Below, piece after piece: positions 54,536 through 61,300 of a stretch of 64,000 bases of DNA. The notes beneath the pieces were generated by a model. The model was given only the letters and a program-made list of their open reading frames with translations. It was not told the origin of the DNA and did no database searches. The stretch comes from Cohnella fermenti. GTDB lineage: Bacteria > Bacillota > Bacilli > Paenibacillales > Paenibacillaceae. A program made the translations under genes and the position numbers. The stretch is taken from assembly GCF_004801405.1 (NCBI RefSeq), contig NZ_SSOB01000006.1, positions 124,001 through 188,000 of the forward strand. The letters run 5' to 3'. Each line of letters opens with the position of its first letter. The first letter of the stretch is position 1.

Positions 54536-54835
54536 TTACTTGGTCAAATGATCGGTAATAAATTGTCGTTCTGCCTTCTTCAAATAACGAAGCGAGTTAT
54601 GGAAGGTGTACAGGTAGCCTTCTCTCAGCGAAAAAAGTCGCTCCTTATCTCCCGCCGCAATCGCTTCCTTAATCGCCGGAATCAGTTGTCTGTTTGTCAC
54701 GCCAAAGCGCCCCGGCTTCACCAATGCTTCCTCTTGCCGAGGTTCCGCCTTCACCGTCTCAGCATTCACTGGAATCTTCTCTTCTTGTACCTGAATTTGT
54801 TTAACCGTCTTCTCGCTCAACGATACGACCTCCAT
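54536..54835 (-). CDS. hypothetical protein upstream of the IS110 transposase
   Basis: 99 residues starting MEVVSLSEKTVKQIQVQ with AAAGGA upstream. The N-terminal 45 residues are charged and probably disordered. The C-terminal half (NRQLIPAIKEAIAAGDKERL and HNSLRYLKKAERQFITDHL) is helical. It is not recognised. It ends where the IS110 leader begins, so it may be host DNA next to the insertion or a cargo gene. Confidence 0.5.
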   Translation of the reverse strand: MEVVSLSEKTVKQIQVQEEKIPVNAETVKAEPRQEEALVKPGRFGVTNRQLIPAIKEAIAAGDKERLFSLREGYLYTFHNSLRYLKKAERQFITDHLTK

Positions 54836-55050
54836 CTGATTTGTCCTTTACGATGGCGATCGTATCAAGTCGTGTTGCTCTCGTACACGGTTCATTTAAA
54901 CCTTCCAGGGCTTCAGCGTGTATCTCAAGCGATGTGTAAACTATTGCTGACTATCGAAATTGACACTTTTTCCACTTCGAGTGTTCATTCGCATCGCTTG
55001 TTAACAGATCATTTACACAGCCGTGTTAAGGTTAACAATCGTATCCAACA

Positions 55051-55575
55051 TCAACATCGGGAAGTAGTCATCGTCGTATGGCAACTCGAATCTAAAAGTG
55101 TTACATGCTCACCTCGGAGGTTCAGTTCGATTAAAGGTAAAGGAACATAGTATCCGGGTTTGCACAGGATATCTGCGGTCACTACCGAATCAAATACATC
55201 TTGGGATAAAGACGGAATCAACCTTCGTTGAATACCCAGTTCAATCGCTCGATGCAATTGATTCTGATTCCAGTTCCGAAATAGGGTAAACCGAGTAAAG
55301 AATGCGTTTAAAGCTGAAAACTCTGAATCGTCATAATACCAAGGGTTACCTGCCCCTTGGTCGTAATCGCGATAATATAACGTCCCCTCGACCATGCATA
55401 ACGTATCTTTCAAGGTTCCTTGAATGCTTCTCATCATCACTACCGCCTCTCGGACAAGTTTGTTCTCTTCGCCTAAATGCATACGAATCTGTTGAATTTC
55501 ATCTTCAGAAGAGGGGATGTCATTTCTTACAATCATTCGATAATCAATTATATTGCGAAGTGTTTCATCTTTCAT
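55051..55575 (-). CDS. hypothetical protein
   Basis: 174 residues starting MKDETLRNIIDYRMIVRND. It is acidic, without signal peptide or membrane helix. Blocks such as VEGTLYYRDYDQGAGNPWYY and FFTRFTLFRNWNQNQLHRAI look genuine. The last 12 residues (DSSCHTTMTTSRC) are unlike the rest, which may mean the natural C-terminus was lost. The ribosome binding site is weak. It follows the HTH gene on the same strand after 350 bp. Confidence 0.5.
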   Translation of the reverse strand: MKDETLRNIIDYRMIVRNDIPSSEDEIQQIRMHLGEENKLVREAVVMMRSIQGTLKDTLCMVEGTLYYRDYDQGAGNPWYYDDSEFSALNAFFTRFTLFRNWNQNQLHRAIELGIQRRLIPSLSQDVFDSVVTADILCKPGYYVPLPLIELNLRGEHVTLLDSSCHTTMTTSRC

Positions 55576-55926
55576 CGTTTAGCCGCCAGCCTTTTGATGT
55601 TATTGATCTTTTGTTGTGATTTGAGAATGAATTATTCTACTCAAAATCGCTTCGAACATTAAACATGACTTAAATAATATTCATGTATCACGAAGTAAAC
55701 TCGAAATTTCACCTAAGCACGAAGTAAATATAATCCCAAAATGCACATGGTTGAATCCCAGAGTGCCCACATTACTAAATATATTATCTAAATATAGTAC
55801 TATTTCTCACCAAGGTTCGAAATAGTAGCAGCGAGTTGCCTCGCTGCATCTACTTCGCTTTCTTTTCTTCTATCCTGGATAATGCCATTTATTCATTAGT
55901 TTCGATTAAAGCAGCTCACGGCTGCA
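55576..55926. other. AT-rich gap with CACGAAGTAAA repeats and two adjacent hairpins
   Basis: CACGAAGTAAA occurs at 55,689 and 55,718. At 55,798-55,827 TACTATTTC pairs with GAAATAGTA, and directly after it GCAGCGAG pairs with CTCGCTGC (55,828-55,847). The gap lies downstream of an HTH gene that resembles replication or regulatory proteins, so an origin-like or terminator role is possible. No gene is seen. Confidence 0.55.
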
Positions 55927-56484
55927 TTAATTTTCAAGTTGACGCTCATGAATGAGCGTGATTTGAGAATCATCGCGAACATAATCGATATAACCAGCCC
56001 GTCTTAATCCTCGCTTTAATTTATCAATGTGGTTAGTTGAACAACCTACTTCCTCCGCCAATTTATTCTTGTCCATCCAGCACGTAAAATCCTGTTTATT
56101 CAAGTCGGTATGTCGCTTCAACGCGCAGTACGTCATTAGTTCCAACGCGGATAATTTAAGGTCAAAAGCGATTTCATAAGGGATGGCGGCATAATAGGTT
56201 TCATCGCACTTGATTGTGTACTCGTTGCTACCCCACGCGTCTTTCCCATGGATGATCTGTTTACGTGATAACATATTTGAATCGCATAAGGTTCGAATAT
56301 GCTTCTTCACCTGGCGCTCCTTCAACCCCGCTCGTTCGGCAATCTTTTGGATTTTGACCCTGATCTGTTTATTGGTACCATCCCGAGAATGCAAAAGTGC
56401 AAGATAAACTCTCTTCGCCTCGCTGGGAATCGTTAAGGTAAGTAAAACATAAGGTACTCTAATATGTTGACGCTTTGCCATCAT
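55927..56484 (-). CDS. two-winged-helix DNA-binding protein, possible replication protein
   Basis: 185 residues starting MMAKRQHIRVPYVLLTL. The first half has a winged-helix pattern (KIQKIAERAGLKERQVKKHI, then LCDSNMLSRKQII); the second has another (DKNKLAEEVGCSTNHIDKLK, then GLRRAGYIDYVRDDSQITLI). Two such domains in tandem occur in plasmid and phage replication initiators and related regulators. The ATG overlaps the stop of an 11-codon mini-ORF (TGATG) and has no good ribosome binding site of its own. Confidence 0.7.
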   Translation of the reverse strand: MMAKRQHIRVPYVLLTLTIPSEAKRVYLALLHSRDGTNKQIRVKIQKIAERAGLKERQVKKHIRTLCDSNMLSRKQIIHGKDAWGSNEYTIKCDETYYAAIPYEIAFDLKLSALELMTYCALKRHTDLNKQDFTCWMDKNKLAEEVGCSTNHIDKLKRGLRRAGYIDYVRDDSQITLIHERQLEN

Positions 56485-56519
56485 CAGCCGCCAAGTATCC
56501 CTTCGTACCAGTTAGCCAT
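56484..56519 (-). CDS. 11-residue leader mini-ORF coupled to the winged-helix gene
   Basis: ATG with GAGGAG five bases upstream encodes MANWYEGILGG and ends in a TGA that shares its A with the start of the 185-residue gene. The downstream gene lacks its own ribosome binding site, so translation of this peptide probably delivers ribosomes to it. Confidence 0.4.
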   Translation of the reverse strand: MANWYEGILGG

Positions 56520-56779
56520 TTTTTCTCCTCGGCTTTCATTTTATTTTCAGTTTTCAAAGAGCATTTTTTATTTTTTCTCCTTTCACAATCAATATGATAT
56601 ATAATGCATCCTCGAATTTTGACAAAAGAAATGACCGCCACTTCAAAGAAGAGACGGCCAGCTTGTTTGGCTCCTATTGTATAAATCATCCCAGCATGAA
56701 GCTCGTGATTCGAGCACCATTTCATCTCATCCAGATGGAAATCGTCTGTTTTTTAATCGCTTTTTACAGCCATGCTTCA
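56520..56779. other. gap between winged-helix gene and zinc-ribbon gene
   Basis: It should hold the promoter for the winged-helix gene. One frame crosses it (MKWCSNHELHAGMIYTIG...) but has no start signal and an unconvincing composition. No repeats or RNA gene are evident. Confidence 0.35.
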
Positions 56780-56950
56780 TTAATCATGAATGACTACAGG
56801 TGTAGAAGCGCCCTTCCCACAACTCGGACATGCATTGGTGCCATATCCGTCACAATGAAAACACCATCGCTTGCCGCAGGACGTGCATTGATTAATCGTG
56901 AGCGGCGAGACGTCATTCGGATTTTGATTACAGCTTGGACATTTAGGCAT
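56780..56950 (-). CDS. small zinc-ribbon protein
   Basis: 56 residues starting MPKCPSCNQNPNDVSP; the ATG at 56,950 has AAGGTGG eight bases upstream. Three Cys pairs, CPSC, CTSC and CPSC, plus CFHC form two or more treble-clef or ribbon sites for zinc. Such proteins bind nucleic acids or partner proteins. It is part of a minus-strand cluster with two small membrane proteins. Confidence 0.65.
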   Translation of the reverse strand: MPKCPSCNQNPNDVSPLTINQCTSCGKRWCFHCDGYGTNACPSCGKGASTPVVIHD

Positions 56951-57000
56951 ATTGGATTCCACCTTGAAAGAAATTTGATAACTTGCATCAATTGTAGCCG

Positions 57001-57192
57001 TTAATACAGCGCACCAACGACTTTAAGTAAGACTAAGGTGATGACCAGCCCAAAAGCTAATAATACAACGATCCCTACAAATACAGTGCCAATGGACTGT
57101 TCCTCCTGCAGATTGGCCCCACAATTTGGACAACTTGTTGCCGTCTCAGCAACTTGATGTTGACATACTTTGCAGGGTAATAATCCAGGCAT
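57001..57192 (-). CDS. small zinc-ribbon membrane protein
   Basis: 63 residues from the ATG at 57,192 (MPGLLPCKVCQHQVAE) after GGAG. An N-terminal zinc ribbon (CKVC and CPNC) is followed by one membrane helix (TVFVGIVVLLAFGLVITLVLL). The layout resembles the many short ribbon-helix proteins of unknown function in Firmicutes. It starts 24 nt after the upstream small membrane gene. Confidence 0.7.
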   Translation of the reverse strand: MPGLLPCKVCQHQVAETATSCPNCGANLQEEQSIGTVFVGIVVLLAFGLVITLVLLKVVGALY

Positions 57193-57215
57193 ATCGTACA
57201 CTCCAATCAATAAAT

Positions 57216-57485
57216 TCAGATTTTTCGGTTTGGAATCGATACGGCAATAATGAACCCAGCGACGACTGTCGTTCCCATGATGTATTTGAACCTTGTTCGT
57301 CGCTCATCTCCATGTTGGAAGTCATCTAGTTCATCCTCGAACAATTGTTTCATTTTAGCGTCGTCGTTGAGAATTCCCAATGTCAGTTCAGGCTCTTTAG
57401 GCGGTTGGAGAAGGAGCATGTAGTAGCCGACTTCAAGAACAATGGCGAGTGCAAGTAAAGTCATAGCGAGCTTCCGTGTGGTCAA
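57216..57485 (-). CDS. small membrane protein
   Basis: 89 residues with a TTG start six bases after GAGGAGG. Two membrane helices (AMTLLALAIVLEVGYYMLLL and YIMGTTVVAGFIIAVSI) flank an acidic 40-residue segment. The family is not recognised. It is first in a cluster with two zinc-ribbon genes and divergent from the XRE gene at 57,653. Confidence 0.6.
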   Translation of the reverse strand: MTTRKLAMTLLALAIVLEVGYYMLLLQPPKEPELTLGILNDDAKMKQLFEDELDDFQHGDERRTRFKYIMGTTVVAGFIIAVSIPNRKI

Positions 57486-57559
57486 GTCGTACCTCCTCTC
57501 AACAATATGGAAGGACTGATCGATCTTATCAAAGAAAAACGGTCCAATACATGGAAATC

Positions 57560-57632
57560 CCTCTTCATTATGTTACGCATTAACGTACCAGTTGACAAGA
57601 GTTAACATGATACGCTTTTGCGTAATAACTGA
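57560..57632. promoter_or_regulatory. candidate promoter-operator between the membrane gene and the XRE gene
   Basis: GTTACGCATTAACGT and GATACGCTTTTGCGTAATAAC share inverted TACGCA/TGCGTA elements. A TTGACA box lies at 57,591-57,596. The adjacent Cro/CI-type protein is a reasonable candidate to bind here. It is inferred from sequence only. Confidence 0.4.
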
Positions 57633-57652
57633 AAATAAAGCAGGGATGTCCC

Positions 57653-57877
57653 TTGACGAAGAAGGTCGTGTTGAAAATTCCTGAGTTACTCAGAAAGCAT
57701 GACATCAGTTTACGTGAGCTTTCTCGATTAACAGACATACGACATGCGGCGCTCAGCGAACTCGCCAATCATAAACGTCAAAACGTTAATTTCGGGCATA
57801 TTGAGCGTATTGCCGAGGCTTTAAATATCTCGGATATTCGTAAGATTATTGATTTTAATGATGTTGAAGATGAATAA
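57653..57877 (+). CDS. XRE-family (Cro/CI-like) regulator
   Basis: 74 residues with a TTG start (MTKKVVLKIPELLRKHD) and AGGGATG upstream. A single helix-turn-helix domain fills the protein: ISLRELSRLTDIRHAALSEL, then NHKRQNVNFGHIERIAEALN. Such short repressors control adjacent mobile-element genes. It is divergent from the zinc-ribbon cluster and followed by a strong terminator. Confidence 0.88.
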   Translation: MTKKVVLKIPELLRKHDISLRELSRLTDIRHAALSELANHKRQNVNFGHIERIAEALNISDIRKIIDFNDVEDE

Positions 57878-57903
57878 AGACCGCCTCGTTAAGGGCGGTC
57901 TTT
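57876..57903 (+). terminator. intrinsic terminator of the XRE gene
   Basis: AAAGACCGCC pairs with GGCGGTCTTT around an 8-nt loop and is followed by ACTTTGTTTT. It overlaps the stop codon at 57,875-57,877. Confidence 0.9.
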
Positions 57904-57927
57904 ACTTTGTTTTCGGCGAAAAGAAAA

Positions 57928-57956
57928 CCACATGGAGTTGATGCACTCGCATGTGG
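57928..57956. terminator. cassette-end hairpin (copy 2) after the rhs immunity gene
   Basis: CCACATGGAGT pairs with ACTCGCATGTGG. It is nearly identical to the hairpin at 51,954-51,982. It lies 15 nt past the immunity stop at 57,972 and probably ends the rhs transcript. Confidence 0.8.
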
Positions 57957-57971
57957 TAATTGAAGATTAAT

Positions 57972-58361
57972 TCATATCTTCCCAGCTATATACAGATCCC
58001 AAGAAATGATTTCTATTACATTGTCTTGCAATGGAATAATATAATGCTTAGATTTATCTAGAAATGAAGCGCTCGAATCTGTATTTTTTAATGTAATCCT
58101 TAATAGGTTAATCCAGTCCGAATCAATAACCTCAAGAACTTGATTGCTTTTTTTATCGTTTATTAAAAATGGAGCAATATCTATACAGTCAATCGTTGTT
58201 ACTCTTAGAGCCTGATATGGCGAGAATACTAACCGCCATCTTTGCTCATCTGTATCGTCTACATTTACAACAATTTTTGCACCTTCTAATTGAACCTGCT
58301 CAAGTGGCGTGTTATGAATATAAAAACCAGTGTCGATTACCTTAACCTGCAATAACCTCAT
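57972..58361 (-). CDS. immunity protein for the rhs tip
   Basis: A 129-residue beta-rich protein starting MRLLQVKVIDTGFYIHNTP. Its ATG overlaps the rhs stop by four bases (ATGA), which couples its translation to the toxin. It has no signal peptide, which fits a cytoplasmic antitoxin. The family is not recognised. Position and coupling make the immunity role very likely. Confidence 0.8.
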   Translation of the reverse strand: MRLLQVKVIDTGFYIHNTPLEQVQLEGAKIVVNVDDTDEQRWRLVFSPYQALRVTTIDCIDIAPFLINDKKSNQVLEVIDSDWINLLRITLKNTDSSASFLDKSKHYIIPLQDNVIEIISWDLYIAGKI

Positions 58362-61300
58362 CCTCTCACCTTAATTGAAACACCTTCGTTTTTGGTTGTA
58401 AACTTCCAGGCATCCTTTGTGATTTCTTCTAATGTAGCTAATACATATTTTATTTGAGTCCCCGCCTGTTGAGCTGCATAAAGTCTCCTGTTATCAAGTG
58501 TAAACCAATTCCCATTCATATTGAATATGCGAATTTCAGGTAAATCATTAGGATCTAAAACACCAGATTTTAATGCTTTAATAGTGTCGTCTAGATTAAC
58601 TCCATTTTTAAAGACCTTACTGATACTATCCTGTGTGAATCTAATTACACCTGAATCCATTAAACCTTTAGCGGCAATTCCCCCTCCTTTACCCTGTGGA
58701 GAGAGTTCAGAAAATAAAAACCCTGCCATAGCCCATTGTTCTACTGACATCGGCTTTTCTTTACTTACTTCAATATAATCCTTAATTTCTGAAACCTTTC
58801 CGAATGTCCAATAGTCTACAGCACTCCCCCATGAAGAGTGTATTTTAACCAATTCATTCCATTGGCTTTGAGTATATCCTGATACATTATCCCACGAGTT
58901 TATTATCGAGTCTTTTACGGAGTCTAAAGCTGCTTCGCAATATTTTTTTCCTAGCCATTCAGTGAAGCAATGACCTGACGGGTCAGTATAACGTAATGGA
59001 TTGTTGGCCGTATAAGTATACAAATTCAACGTCAGAGGATTATCAATCTGCCCCTCATACGTATCCTCATTCATAAACCGTCCAATACTTGGGTCGTACC
59101 ATCTGGCGCGAAGGTATTGCAGTCGAGTCGTGCTATCCCATAGTTCACCTGAATATCGGAATGGGTTATACACACTTTCCTGCTCTGCTGCCGGGGTTCC
59201 CCACATATCATACTCATAGCTGTTTAAGAGAGCTCCGCTCGAACCTCTTAATTCAACAATATCCCCATGTCCATTGTGCAACACATAGGCTTTCTCTCCA
59301 CTGCTATACTGAATGGCCTCCAGTTGATTCCCTCTTATATAACGTGCCTTCAATTCGGGAACGCCATTGACTACCTTGGCTTCAGCAATGATTTGATCGC
59401 CATCATAGTAATATCTTGTCGTCTCGCCATTCTCTATCCGTTCAACTAATAATCCGTCCCCGTCGTACCGATAATTTACGGTTGAACCCGACGTCGTTAC
59501 TTCGATTAACTCGTTCTCAATATTAAATTCGTTTGTCATCTCCCGAATATCCGGCAAAACCATCGTCTCTAATGTCAAACGGTTGCCTCTCATATCGTAA
59601 GTATAACTCTCTCCAACTGATGCTGCTGCTATTCGATTTAGCTCATCATACGCATAGCTATCCAGTTGCCCATTTTGGATTCGTTCGCTTATATTCTTGT
59701 TGTCATCGTATCCATATTTAAGCTCATTTACGGTTTCAACAGGGGTGAATTGCGTTAATTCCTTTAACAACTGTCCTTTGTAAGAATAAGAGGATACGAT
59801 ACCATTGCCGGATGCCTTCTGGCTTAACAAGCCGTTTCCGGTATAGGAATACACAGCATCCGCATTGCTTGAATCCGTACCTACCGAATGCAAACGATCC
59901 CTTGCATCATACGTATACGATAGGACTCCGCCAAAAGGATCCGTCATCTGAATCCGATTGCCATTCAAATCGTATTGATCAACGGTTAATTGCAAACCAT
60001 CCGGGTACTCCTTCTCGGTTAATTGACCCGTGTAGGCATCGTACGTGTACTGAGTCTCTCCGATGGAATCCGTCATCCACAAGCGCTTGCCGGCATCGTC
60101 ATACCCATAGCCCACCGTCTTATCAGTGCTGATTTGTCCTGTCAGTCGGTCACGGCTATCATATTGATAGTTCACCTCATTTCCATTGCGATCGACTACT
60201 CTTGTCAAGTTCCCGTTCGCGTCATAGAAGCGCTTCTCCGCTGCCCCCGCTTGATCCGTTGACTTAATAAGTCGACCAATCTCATCATAAAGTTTCGTTT
60301 TCTGACTGCTATCCGGGTTTGTAATCCCTGTCATATTGCCAAGCCAATCGTACTGATACGAAGTTGTCTCGTTTTTGGCATTCGTAACGGATGACAAGTT
60401 GTTCCACATGTCATAGCTGTAATACGTGTTCTGCGATTTGGCATCCGTTCGCCTCACTACCTGACCGCTGATTGCATCGTAAACACTGCTCTCCACGCGG
60501 ACAGATGCAGCATCTCCCACATTCAATTCGTCCACCGTAACTAATTGACCAAGCGTATTATATCCATAGAACATCTTATTCCCGGCTCCATCTACATTCG
60601 TCACAGAGCGTGATGCGTCGTCGTAGATGACGGTCTCCAATGATTGATCTGCATAGACGGTTGTCGTTAATCGGCCCCAATTGTCATACCCATAATAGGT
60701 CCGATATCCTTTGGCATTCTCCGACCAAATAAGACGGCCATAATCGTCGTAGCCATATCGGAGCTTTGCTTTATAGCCTTGACTGTCATAAATCCCTTCT
60801 TCTACCTTTAGGCCAAGGGCATTCCATGTGGTTTTTGTTTGAATCCCGACTTCATCCGTTACGACTACCGTGTTGTTGGTATCATCATAGGCGGCCGTGA
60901 CTATCTTGTTTCCAGGTTGGGTAACTTGAATCACTCTTCCAAGGGCATCGTATTCGTATTCGGTTGAGTGATTATTCCCATCCGTCCATGTCTTTACCTG
61001 CCCGCTTAAAGAATCGTATGTCGCTTTGTTCGCAATCGTGCTTGCGTGCCCATCCGCATCAGTCACGACAACCGATTGTCTGGTCATGAAGGCGGACAGA
61101 TACAAATCACTATACTCGAACGTTGTCGCGATGTTCTTGCCATTGTTCTGAACGATTTGGCTCTTGACGTTCCCATAGCTATCGATTTCCGGATAGCTCA
61201 CTTGATTGATTGCCGCCCCGTTCTGATCGTTCGCCCTCACGACAATCTGCGTCACGTCTCCGAACGAGTTTCTTGTGAACGCTGTATAGTTCCTTCTGTT

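Noticed and set aside
54850..55030. Inverted AAGCGATG/CATCGCTT and TGTAAA/TTTACA elements as a replication origin
   Set aside because: The elements are short and no iterons or DnaA boxes could be recognised, so no origin is called.
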